DNA of 11,292 nt from Clostridiales bacterium (lineage in GTDB: Bacteria; Bacillota; Clostridia; Oscillospirales; Acutalibacteraceae). Numbering within the stretch: the first letter of the stretch is position 1; every line of letters starts with the position of its first letter. The notes beneath the pieces were generated by a model, which saw only the letters and a program-made list of their open reading frames with translations, was not told where the DNA came from and ran no database searches. This document shows positions 5,404 to 11,292 of the stretch, piece by piece. The stretch lies in the NCBI GenBank assembly GCA_019417145.1, contig DXVY01000022.1, positions 3,965-15,256 on the forward strand, given 5' to 3'. Position numbers and translations under genes: made by a program.

Positions 5404-7245
5404 TCAGCCGTCGGGCGGACCATCCGCGGCCGCCTCCCGCCGCCGGCGCGCCCGCTCCAGCAGGAAAAATTTTGCCAGCACGACGGCGATAGAGATAAGG
5501 GAGATAGCCGCCGCCCCCACATATCGCCAGGGGGAGGGGCCGGGCTCCTCCTCCACGCCGCTCAGGTCGTAGGGATCATAGGCGGCGACGCTGCCCGTCC
5601 CCCGGATCGGGGCGTCCGGCAGGCGAGCCGGCTCCCCCGTCTGGGAACCGCCCCGCATGAGCGCCAGGCAGTCGTCTACGGTTACGAATACGATATCCGG
5701 GAATTGGGCGGCCAGACCCTCGTAGTCGGACATGGACAAAAGAGGCGTCTGGACAGCCAGATAGAAGGGGGCCGAATGGTCAAAACCCGACCAGGCATCC
5801 TGGCAGATCTCCATGAGCTCCTCGGCCGAGCCCGCCCGCCGCACAGGCAGCAGGGGCAAACGGTCGGAAAAGGCGGCGCCCTGTCCGCCCCCGTCAAGAA
5901 GGCCGGACAGATGGGGGAGATTTTCCCCATATAGGTCCACAACGCCCTGCCTTGCATCGGCCGACATATCGTCAGGCAGATCGCCCGGCAGGAAAGCGGC
6001 GGCGTAATCCGCCTGTTCCGCATAGACGTCGGTGCGTTTAAATAACTGGATCAGGCTTTGTCCGTCCTGCCAGTCGGACAGGCTGTACGCCCCCAGGGCG
6101 GCCGAGGGAATAACAAAGCAGTCGGCCTCCGCGGCCGTATCCATGAAATAGCCGTAGAGCGCCGGGGCGGCATGCCGGACAACCGGGGAGAGATTCCAGC
6201 TCAAGGGAAGGGTGCTGGCGCGGCTGCTCTCCCACAGGGCCGGCAATTCTTCCAATCCCTCCCGTAAGCTGCCGTCGCCTGCGATCAGGGCGATATACAG
6301 CTTGTTTTCCGGCTGGTAGACCGGGAATGCCGCCGGGTCCTCGGTGCTGTCGTCGCGTTGGCGATCGGGCAGACCGGACAGCAGGCTCAGGTTGTCCGCC
6401 CCGTCCAGGCAAACGAGTCCATGTCGGCTGGCCAGGGTTATCCCGGCCGTTGCCTCCGGCCAGTCGCCCAGATAGACGGATTTGCCCGCGGGCATGCGCT
6501 GCATGAACGCCTCCAGCAGGGCGGCTTCCTCCGGGACGGCGGGATCCAGCCAGAGCGGGAAGGCGCCCACGGCGATACAGTAGTCCAGATATCGGATATG
6601 GGACGGGTCGCTTCCGATGAGCAGCCGGTCGGTCATGTCGTCGGCAAAATGATCCAGCATATATTGATAAACGGCGAATCGGTCGGGAAACCGGTCGCGC
6701 AGGTCCTCCACCACCGGTAGGTCCCAATCGGCGCGCAGGCGCTCGGCAAGCTGGCCGTCGGCTATGACGCAGCGACAGGACGCGGCCATGACGGCGGCAA
6801 GGTGGAGGGTGTAAGGGTTGTTCTGATCGTAGACCACCATCCCCTTGATTTCCTCGCGGTACTTGTCCAGCAGGCCGTAGGGATTCTGCACCTGCGCAAA
6901 GGAAAGGTCCAGGATGGCCAGCGTTTGATTGTCTGCCGACGGAAAGGAATCGTCGGCCCAAATACGGGGACGCGTTTTGTTTACCAGCCCCTGTAAAGAG
7001 ATAAACAGCCGCTGCTCAGCGGGAGAGAGGCCGGCGGTTTCTATGCAGTCGATCACCGGGGCGGCCGTCTCCAGTTCGGGGAGAAGCTCGGCCTCCGGCC
7101 AGTTGCGGGTGGGCAGCCAGGCGTCGCCCCGCACGGCGCTGATACCCAATACCAGTCCCAGGGTAATGGCGGCGATAATAATGAGTTCCACCACCAGCAG
7201 ATATCGATTGCGCTGGCATTCGGACATGCGTTTGTGCCAGTGCAT
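5404..7245 (-). CDS. Membrane-anchored GxGYxYP-like domain protein
   Basis: A 613-residue protein of the putative GxGYxYP glycoside-hydrolase type, whose function is not established. It has an N-terminal membrane segment (about residues 15-38, VVELIIIAAITLGLVLGISA), a large outward domain, and a second C-terminal membrane helix (about 573-597) followed by a basic cytoplasmic tail (RARRRR). EQRLFISLQGLVNKTRPRIW (77-96) and VVYDQNNPYTLHLAAVMA (137-154) are typical of the N-terminal domain. AGDGSLREG (322-330) and LPLSWNLSPVV (346-356) match the usual DGDN...W-SP stretch of the C-terminal domain. The signature GxGYxYP is degenerate here (SAALGAYSL, 381-389). The start is set by GGAGGAGG at about 7250-7258. 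It follows the amidohydrolase gene by 72 bp on the same strand. Family assignment is by pattern memory and is the main uncertainty. Confidence 0.7.
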   Translation of the reverse strand: MHWHKRMSECQRNRYLLVVELIIIAAITLGLVLGISAVRGDAWLPTRNWPEAELLPELETAAPVIDCIETAGLSPAEQRLFISLQGLVNKTRPRIWADDSFPSADNQTLAILDLSFAQVQNPYGLLDKYREEIKGMVVYDQNNPYTLHLAAVMAASCRCVIADGQLAERLRADWDLPVVEDLRDRFPDRFAVYQYMLDHFADDMTDRLLIGSDPSHIRYLDYCIAVGAFPLWLDPAVPEEAALLEAFMQRMPAGKSVYLGDWPEATAGITLASRHGLVCLDGADNLSLLSGLPDRQRDDSTEDPAAFPVYQPENKLYIALIAGDGSLREGLEELPALWESSRASTLPLSWNLSPVVRHAAPALYGYFMDTAAEADCFVIPSAALGAYSLSDWQDGQSLIQLFKRTDVYAEQADYAAAFLPGDLPDDMSADARQGVVDLYGENLPHLSGLLDGGGQGAAFSDRLPLLPVRRAGSAEELMEICQDAWSGFDHSAPFYLAVQTPLLSMSDYEGLAAQFPDIVFVTVDDCLALMRGGSQTGEPARLPDAPIRGTGSVAAYDPYDLSGVEEEPGPSPWRYVGAAAISLISIAVVLAKFFLLERARRRREAAADGPPDG

Positions 7246-7317
7246 AGCCTTCCTCCTCCATTCGGTGGTTTTCCCCCGAAAAAATATGGCCGTGAGCGGG
7301 CCGTAAGACGCCGGAAT

Positions 7318-8139
7318 CTAGGCGTCCGCGGGTTCAGTTGCGGATGACGCCTCGGGGGGCGGCGCTATCCCCAGAAAACGGCAGGCGTTGCCGGACAGGA
7401 TGGCCTGCCTGTGCGCCTCGCATAGGGGAACGCGCATGAAGAGGGCCAGCTCTTCCCTTTGGGTGGTCACGGGGTAATCGGTGCCAAAAAGCACCTTGTC
7501 CGCGCCGTGACGCAGGATGATTTCGGCCGCCCGTTCCGGCGTCATGAAGGCGATGGCGCTTGAGGTGTCATAATATACCCCCGAATCGGACAGACAGGAT
7601 GCGGCTTCGTCCCATCGCTCATAGCCGCCCAGATGAGCGGCCACGACCCGCAGCTCGGGAAACCGGTCAAGCACCCGGGCCAGACGGATGGGCCGGGAGT
7701 AGTCGTAGCGGGGATCGCCCATATGGAAACAGACGGGAAAGCGGTGGGCCTGGAGCCAGGCGTAAACCGGATCCATATGGCGGTCGTCAATGTTGAACTG
7801 CTGCATATCAGGATGAAATTTAACCCCCGCAAAACCCATGGCGGGAAATTGTTCCAACCGAGAAAGGGGATCTTCCATAAAGGGGTGGAGGGCGGCGAAG
7901 CCAAAGGTGTCCGCGTCCAGCCGGTCCCGCAGCCAGGCGTTGATGGAATCCACCTGATCGGGGCGAATGGAAACGGCCAATAGCACCCGCTTGTCCACCC
8001 CCGCCTGCTTGCAGCACTGCCGGAGATGGGCGTCGGTGCCAAGGGTCGTGAGATGGAAGCCGTAAAAATCGCCCACATATTGAACGCCCTTGCTCGCAAT
8101 TTTATCGGGATAGATATGGGTGTGAAAATCAACGATCAT
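7318..8139 (-). CDS. Amidohydrolase family protein (TIM-barrel metal hydrolase)
   Basis: A 273-residue member of the amidohydrolase-2 family (Pfam Amidohydro_2). It shows the N-terminal DFHTHIYP with metal ligands His6 and His8, GVKFHPDMQ (105-113, His109), VCFHMGD (136-142, His139), VVAAHLGG (165-172, His169) and the late-barrel FGTDYPV (218-224) with the catalytic Asp221. All expected ligands are present, so it should be an active hydrolase or decarboxylase (the family includes ACMSD- and resorcylate-decarboxylase-like enzymes). The substrate cannot be read from sequence. The ATG follows AAGAGG with proper spacing, and a near-consensus promoter lies about 100 bp upstream. It is the first gene of a likely two-gene unit with the GxGYxYP-like protein. 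Confidence 0.88.
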   Translation of the reverse strand: MIVDFHTHIYPDKIASKGVQYVGDFYGFHLTTLGTDAHLRQCCKQAGVDKRVLLAVSIRPDQVDSINAWLRDRLDADTFGFAALHPFMEDPLSRLEQFPAMGFAGVKFHPDMQQFNIDDRHMDPVYAWLQAHRFPVCFHMGDPRYDYSRPIRLARVLDRFPELRVVAAHLGGYERWDEAASCLSDSGVYYDTSSAIAFMTPERAAEIILRHGADKVLFGTDYPVTTQREELALFMRVPLCEAHRQAILSGNACRFLGIAPPPEASSATEPADA

Positions 8140-8240
8140 GTTTAAACCTCTTTTTCAGGGAATACTTCATTGTGGCGGTTGAAAAGCATCTGTGCGACAC
8201 GCCATATTCTTGGAAAGCGCCAATACAATATGTACCTTTT

Positions 8241-8269
8241 ATTATAAGAACCCCGCCGGAGAAAGTCAA
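8241..8269 (-). promoter_or_regulatory. Sigma-A-type promoter for the leftward amidohydrolase unit
   Basis: Read on the - strand: TTGACT (8269-8264), a 17-bp spacer, then TATAAT (8246-8241). The predicted start is near 8234, giving a 5' leader of about 95 nt before the amidohydrolase ATG. I found no riboswitch consensus in the leader. Confidence 0.8.
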
Positions 8270-8440
8270 TAAAGCGCCCGCCCTTTGGCGGAAAGTCCTT
8301 TTCTGGCCACCGTGCGATGCCCGCCGCCTATGGTTGCAGGATAATAGGGGCGTGTCGGTTGCATAGAGGCGGCGCCTTTGTAGGGGTGGACAGCCCGCGC
8401 CGTTTACCATTTTGTGATTTTATTTGCCAGGCTCCCCCGC
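8270..8440. other. Gene-free spacer between divergent promoters, with an imperfect inverted repeat
   Basis: The divergent gap 8140-8508 contains the leftward promoter and leader, this spacer, and the smpB promoter and leader. Within the spacer, GCCGCCTATG (8323-8332) can pair with CATAGAGGCGGC (8362-8373), with a 2-base bulge and a loop of about 29 bases. GTAGGGGTGGACAGCCCG follows downstream and resembles GTAGGGG-type intergenic sequences I recall from Clostridia. I see no open frame with a ribosome site here. Confidence 0.4.
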
Positions 8441-8468
8441 TTGACTTTAGAGCAGCGTATGGTATACT
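8441..8468 (+). promoter_or_regulatory. Promoter of smpB (and probably ssrA)
   Basis: TTGACT (8441-8446), a 16-bp spacer and TATACT (8463-8468), with TGG directly before the -10 as an extended -10 element. The predicted start near 8475 gives a leader of about 35 nt before the GTG start of smpB. Confidence 0.8.
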
Positions 8469-8508
8469 GTAGTGTAATCCCGTGGGCGACCAAAAGGAGG
8501 CGATGCCG

Positions 8509-8973
8509 GTGGAAAGGGAAAAAACCAAGACCATTGCGACCAATAAAAAGGCGTTTCATGATTATTTTGTGGAGGAATCCCTGGAAGCTGGTATCGAGCT
8601 TTGCGGCACCGAGGTCAAATCGATTCGGCGGGGGGGCGTGAACCTGAAGGATGCCTGGTGTGAGGTGGAGGATGGACAGATGCTGGTCAACGGCATGCAC
8701 ATCAGCCCCTATGATCACGGGAACATCTTCAATCGGGATCCCGGACGGGTGCGGCGGTTGCTGCTCCACAAGCGGGAGATCCTGCGGTTGTACGGTCTAG
8801 TCAAGCAGCAGGGGCTGACGCTCATCCCCTTGTCCCTTTATTTCAAGGGCTCGCTGGTCAAGGTGCAGCTGGGGGTCTGCAAGGGCAAAAAGCTGTATGA
8901 CAAGCGGGCGGACATGGCGGCAAAAGCGGCCAAACGGGATATTGAACGGGCCATGAAGGAGCAAAACCGATAG
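8509..8973 (+). CDS. smpB: SsrA-binding protein SmpB
   Basis: RNA-binding OB-fold protein (154 residues) that carries alanyl-tmRNA into the empty A site of stalled ribosomes. It contains the family hallmarks KTIATNKKAFHDYFVEE near the N-terminus, ELCGTEVKSIRRGGVNLKDA, HISPYDHGN, and LIPLSLYFKGSLVKVQLGV, then the basic C-terminal tail GKKLYDKRADMAAKAAKRDI that enters the mRNA channel. Three in-frame starts compete: GTG 8482, ATG 8503 and GTG 8509. The ribosome site GGAGG ends at 8500, only 2 bases from the ATG but 8 bases from GTG 8509, and the latter also gives the family N-terminal length. tmRNA follows 31 bp after the stop, the classic smpB-ssrA arrangement. Confidence 0.96.
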   Translation: MEREKTKTIATNKKAFHDYFVEESLEAGIELCGTEVKSIRRGGVNLKDAWCEVEDGQMLVNGMHISPYDHGNIFNRDPGRVRRLLLHKREILRLYGLVKQQGLTLIPLSLYFKGSLVKVQLGVCKGKKLYDKRADMAAKAAKRDIERAMKEQNR

Positions 8974-9004
8974 GCAAAGGTCAAAGCCGGACACACGTGT
9001 ACAT

Positions 9005-9349
9005 GGGGGCGTAAAGGTTTCGACAGGGATCTTGCATCTAGGGAAGCGAGCAGCGGTGCGGGCCCGCTATAAAATCCGCGCTTAAAATGAACTGAGAACA
9101 AAACAGTTGCTCTCGCAGCCTAAATAGGCTGCCGTCCAATCCGGGAGTACCGCGGCCCGGTGCGGGCGTCATTTAGCGGTGAACGTGAGCCGAGGGCTGT
9201 CTCTCCCTCGGCCATGACGGGGAGACTACCGGACCGGCGAGCCTGACGATGGGCGCGCCGCAAAGGGAATACAAAAGCATCGTCTGCGCTCGGAGATGCC
9301 CTGGAGAATAGGTTTTTGGACAGGGGTTCGATTCCCCTCGCCTCCACCA
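9005..9349 (+). ncRNA. ssrA: Transfer-messenger RNA (one-piece tmRNA)
   Basis: tmRNA frees ribosomes stalled on broken mRNA and tags the nascent protein for proteolysis. The 5' GGGGGCG pairs with CGCCTCC before the discriminator A and encoded CCA (to 9349), closing a 7-bp acceptor with one G-U pair. GGTTTCGAC near the 5' end and the T-arm AGGGGTTCGATTCCCCT are typical. The message frame reads ACT GAG AAC AAA ACA GTT GCT CTC GCA GCC TAA (9091-9123), giving tag TENKTVALAA. An in-frame TGA sits directly upstream, and A9087 lies four bases before ACT, as the key A does in E. coli. The stop codon lies in the loop of the GCAGCC/GGCTGC hairpin (helix 5). Length 345 nt is normal. Confidence 0.96.
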
Positions 9350-9364
9350 GCGGCAAGCTGCCGC
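9350..9364 (+). other. Hairpin directly after the tmRNA CCA end
   Basis: GCGGCA (9350-9355) and TGCCGC (9359-9364) form a 6-bp stem with an AGC loop starting on the first base after CCA. It may steer 3' trimming of pre-tmRNA. It overlaps the sequence CCGCACCC (9361-9368), which can also pair with GGGTGCGG (9391-9398), so this stem and the downstream fold can exclude each other. Confidence 0.5.
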
Positions 9365-9374
9365 ACCCAATTCG

Positions 9375-9406
9375 CGCACCTCACGTTGTGGGGTGCGGTT
9401 TCTTTT
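9375..9406 (+). terminator. Terminator of the smpB-ssrA transcript
   Basis: CGCACCTCAC (9375-9384) pairs with GTGGGGTGCG (9388-9397) around a GTT loop (10 bp, one G-U). It is followed by GTTTCTTTT. This fits an intrinsic terminator about 25 bp after the tmRNA 3' end. Confidence 0.85.
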
Positions 9407-9446
9407 GCGCCCGCGCTTTCAGCATTCATTTTTCTTCAGTAGGACG

Positions 9447-9490
9447 GGGCCTGGACGCAATTGGCGTTCCAGGCTCGGCTTTTTCTTTTG
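9447..9490 (+). terminator. Second terminator-like hairpin
   Basis: GCCTGGA-CGC (9449-9458) pairs with GCG-T-TCCAGGC (9464-9474), with a single bulged T and an AATTG loop. After TCGGC comes CTTTTTCTTTT. No gene lies between this and the previous terminator, so it looks like a back-up stop or the remnant of a lost gene's end. Base composition turns AT-rich just after it. Confidence 0.7.
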
Positions 9491-9546
9491 CCTTGCCGCT
9501 CGCGTTTATAACGGGTATCCTTTTTGTCAACGCTTCTCAAGTGAAA

Positions 9547-9575
9547 AAACTGTCGAAAATTGCTTTCGACAGTTT
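9547..9575. other. Perfect 12-bp AT-rich hairpin upstream of the regulator fragment
   Basis: AAACTGTCGAAA (9547-9558) and TTTCGACAGTTT (9564-9575) are exact reverse complements around ATTGC. A-rich and T-rich ends allow a bidirectional terminator. It could equally be an operator for a dyad-binding regulator, since it lies about 90 bp before the AraC-type start. The stretch 9350-9665 contains only these hairpins and no supported gene. Confidence 0.55.
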
Positions 9576-9665
9576 CTTAATAAAAAATAATATTTTAGTA
9601 AAAATACGCAATTGGTGTCGAGGTTTTTTTGTGTTTCTATGTTATTCTGTTAGTGGAGGGATTGG

Positions 9666-9965
9666 ATGGAGTGGTCGGATAAAATCATCGCCATTAGCAA
9701 AATGCAAAAATATATCAACGCACATTTCCGTGAAGATATTACGTTGGAGGATTTAAGTCGTGTTGCTGGTTATAGCAAATATCATGCTGTAAGGATTTTT
9801 AAAGAGCTGACTGGCAGAACCCCTTTTGAGGAAATTCGCGCTCTCCGGCTGACAAAGGCAGCGCAGGCATTACAATGCGCAAAGGATAAAGTGGCTGATA
9901 TTGCATTAGATAACGGCTTTGAATCCCACGATGGTTCTCCGACGTTCCATAGGGACAATTTATGA
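9666..9965 (+). pseudogene. AraC/XylS-family regulator, truncated in the second helix-turn-helix
   Basis: The 99-residue open frame starts as a good AraC-type DNA-binding domain. ITLEDLSRVAGYSKYHAVRIFKELTGRTP (25-53) is the first HTH and linker, and KVADIALDNGFESHDG (75-90) begins the second. Relatives continue with a phenylalanine-rich block (F-RAF-R-FG-TP-Y), usually then a GyrI-like ligand domain in proteins that start directly with the HTH, giving about 280-300 residues. Here the match stops at Gly90, and the last nine residues (SPTFHRDNL) are unrelated. The ATG has GGAGGG six bases upstream. The break lies next to a recombinase gene, so disruption by insertion is the likely cause. The fragment is unlikely to bind DNA normally. 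The gene is AT-rich compared with everything to its left. Confidence 0.8.
9930..9945. other. Probable left end (attachment junction) of a serine-recombinase element
   Basis: The AraC-family match is good through GATGGT (9930-9935), and TTC would be expected next, but the sequence turns to TTCTCC. The junction is therefore placed at about 9933-9940. It lies about 100 bp from the stop codon of a large serine recombinase, the distance expected between such a gene and its element end. The exact crossover cannot be fixed from one end. Confidence 0.45.
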
Positions 9966-10000
9966 ACCTACCCGTATAACTTAATATTTGTTCCTGTGGA

Positions 10001-10032
10001 GGGAGGCTGTGTTTCGGCACAGCCTCCCTTTT
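10001..10032 (+). terminator. Strong hairpin terminator at the element edge
   Basis: GGGAGGCTGTG (10001-10011) and CACAGCCTCCC (10018-10028) make a perfect 11-bp stem around TTTCGG, followed by TTTT on the + strand. It would stop rightward transcription from the host side before it runs antisense into the recombinase gene. On the - strand it lies 9 bp past the recombinase stop but lacks a T-run, so it is a weaker terminator in that direction. Confidence 0.8.
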
Positions 10033-10036
10033 CTGC

Positions 10037-11292
10037 TCATGCAACCTCGTTTGGAATTTCTTCTGCCATGGAATCTGCCATACTCTGAGGCAGTTCGTCC
10101 ACCAGGCCGATGTCACGATAGTAGATGCGTACCTCCTGCGGTGCTGTGCGGGAGTATTTCTCCGTACGCTCTCCGACCTCCACTCGCTTGATGAAGATGC
10201 GCAGGATCTCAGCAGTCAGCTCCGGGATCTCGCTGTATCGCTTGGCATTCTCAATGAACCGGGCAATATTGGAGCTGGAGTCTTTCAGTTCCTGAAGCCT
10301 TACTTCCATGGCAGGGAGCTGTTCCTGGATCTCTTTCTGCTCGGCGGTGTACTCCTGAGACAGGATGCGATACTGCTCGTCCGGGATGCGGCCAAGGACG
10401 CTGTCCTCGTAGAGCCGTTTGAAGAGTTTTGTCAACTCGGCCTGGCGCTTTTGCATGGTGTCGATTTTCTTTTGAAGCACCGTGATCTCCTGCTGCGCCT
10501 CCTTGCCCTGCTTCTTGCGGATATGCTCCGCAAATCGTAGCTCGTTCTGACGGGCGAAGTGTGTGACACGGCGGATGTCATCCAACAGGATAGCATTGAG
10601 TTCCTGTTGCCGGATGTAATGAGCGGAGCAGACGGCTTTGCCTTTCTTCTTGTAGGTGGAGCACATAAAGTTGTTTTTCACCGCATCCATGGTGTGCGCC
10701 CGGTGCAGTACCATGGTTCCTCCACAGTCCAGGCAGTAGACCAGTCCAGAAAAGATATTCTGCTCAGCCATATTGGCTCTGCGCCGTTTGTGCTTGCGGA
10801 TATCCTGTACGATCTCCCAGGTCTGTTGCGTGACAAGTGCTTCATGTGTATTTTCGAAGCGGAGCTGCTCAGACTCCGGACGCTCAATGCGCTTCTTGTT
10901 CTTGAAGGACAGGGTGGTGGACTTCAGGTTGATGGTGTGACCCAGGTAAGTCTCATCCTCCAGAATGCCAGCGACGGTGTTGGTGGACCAGTTGTATGGC
11001 TGGGTGATGTCCACTCCGGTCAGCTCTACTCCGTGCTTCTGATAGTAGGAATATCCAGGCGTGGGAATTTTGTCTTTCTTGAGCTGCTTTGCAATCTGGG
11101 CAGGACCCTTTCCAGAAACGCAGAGGTCAAAGATGTACCGCACCACCGGAGCGGTCTCGGGATCAGGCACCATGTGCCGTTTGGGATCTGCCGGGTCCTT
11201 CATATACCCATATCGGGGTCGGGAGGACACTCTGGCACCAGTCTCAGCCTTGAGACGAACCACAGAGCGTCCCTTCTTGCTGCAGTCTTTGG
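10037..11292 (-). CDS. Large serine recombinase (TnpX/TndX-like), 3' part, cut by window edge
   Basis: The frame stays open to the window edge (at least 417 codons), so the apparent GTG start at 11263 is internal and the N-terminal catalytic serine domain lies outside. What remains is the DNA-binding part. Numbered from the GTG, the recombinase domain begins at SSRPRYGYMKDPADPK (13-28) and runs through NTVAGILEDETYLGHT (95-110). A zinc ribbon follows with CLDC (Cys177, Cys180) and later Cys201 and Cys212. A charged coiled coil spans about 246-325, and a DUF4368-like C-terminal segment about 350-390. This order matches TnpX/TndX-type recombinases that excise and insert Tn4451/Tn5397-class elements and ICEs of Clostridia. 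These enzymes act without a tyrosine-type core and need only short attachment sites. Recombinase status is certain; the exact subgroup is inferred. Confidence 0.92.
   Translation of the reverse strand, partial: KDCSKKGRSVVRLKAETGARVSSRPRYGYMKDPADPKRHMVPDPETAPVVRYIFDLCVSGKGPAQIAKQLKKDKIPTPGYSYYQKHGVELTGVDITQPYNWSTNTVAGILEDETYLGHTINLKSTTLSFKNKKRIERPESEQLRFENTHEALVTQQTWEIVQDIRKHKRRRANMAEQNIFSGLVYCLDCGGTMVLHRAHTMDAVKNNFMCSTYKKKGKAVCSAHYIRQQELNAILLDDIRRVTHFARQNELRFAEHIRKKQGKEAQQEITVLQKKIDTMQKRQAELTKLFKRLYEDSVLGRIPDEQYRILSQEYTAEQKEIQEQLPAMEVRLQELKDSSSNIARFIENAKRYSEIPELTAEILRIFIKRVEVGERTEKYSRTAPQEVRIYYRDIGLVDELPQSMADSMAEEIPNEVA

Larger units (their letters stand above)
9936..11292. mobile_element. 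Left end of a recombinase-borne mobile element (runs off the window)
   Basis: The visible part is the junction, a terminator hairpin and the 3' part of a large serine recombinase gene. Composition (lower GC than the his region) and the broken regulator next door support insertion. Whether it is an integrative conjugative element, a Tn4451-like mobilisable element or a prophage cannot be told here, because no cargo, relaxase or phage gene is in view. Confidence 0.65.

Noticed and set aside
5813..7306. Several forward open frames inside the GxGYxYP-like gene
   Set aside because: All are antisense to a gene with coherent domains, membrane helices and a good ribosome site.
8482..8508. Earlier starts of smpB at GTG 8482 or ATG 8503
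   Set aside because: The ribosome site lies inside or only 2 bases before these starts. GTG 8509 has proper spacing and the family N-terminus.
9120..9429. Reverse open frames containing GGGEGNRTPVQKPI-like text
   Set aside because: These are antisense to the tmRNA 3' end. Such peptides are a well-known false-gene artefact of RNA genes with a TTCGAxTCCCC T-arm.
9316..9756. Forward open frame of 146 codons starting in the tmRNA
   Set aside because: It starts in the tmRNA T-arm region, crosses two terminators and overlaps the AraC-type gene in another frame; no ribosome site or family.
9350..11292. Duplicate of the tmRNA 3' end as an attachment repeat
   Set aside because: I read through the visible downstream sequence and saw no copy of the T-arm/acceptor segment. 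If it exists it is outside the window.

Overview
The window looks like chromosome of a high-GC member of the Clostridia (Firmicutes). The gene families, the strong AAGGAGG-type ribosome sites, the smpB-ssrA pair and the Tn4451/ICE-type large serine recombinase all point that way. The clade cannot be fixed from the sequence alone.

Positions 1-4250 hold the distal part of a histidine operon on the + strand: 3' end of hisD, then hisC, hisB, hisA, hisI, hisE and a GNAT acetyltransferase overlapping hisE by 4 bp, closed by a terminator. Neither IGP synthase gene is here: hisH is not between hisB and hisA, and hisF is not between hisA and hisI. A near-perfect tandem repeat (2 x 89 bp, 94-bp period) begins inside hisI, encodes its last 22 residues and stop, and fills the hisI-hisE gap.

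Positions 4277-5243 hold a gene of the zinc-dependent phospholipase C family without an evident signal peptide, ended by a perfect 10-bp hairpin that can work on both strands. Positions 5404-8139 (- strand) hold an amidohydrolase followed by a membrane-anchored, GxGYxYP-like protein. Both probably come from one near-consensus promoter at 8241-8269.

Positions 8441-9406 are the trans-translation module: a promoter, smpB, then the one-piece tmRNA gene (ssrA) encoding a proteolysis tag ending VALAA, then a terminator. SmpB and tmRNA act together to rescue stalled ribosomes.

After about 9480 the base composition becomes AT-rich. This stretch holds an AraC/XylS-type regulator that breaks off inside its second helix-turn-helix. 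About 100 bp beyond the break lies the end of a large serine recombinase gene (- strand) that runs off the right edge. The simplest reading is that a recombinase-borne mobile element inserted into the regulator gene, with its left end near 9933-9940 and most of its body outside the window.

I see no CRISPR array and no clear defence system. The most unusual items are the tandem repeat that rewrites the HisI C-terminus, the paired absence of hisH and hisF, the divergent GxGYxYP-like membrane protein, and the disrupted regulator.
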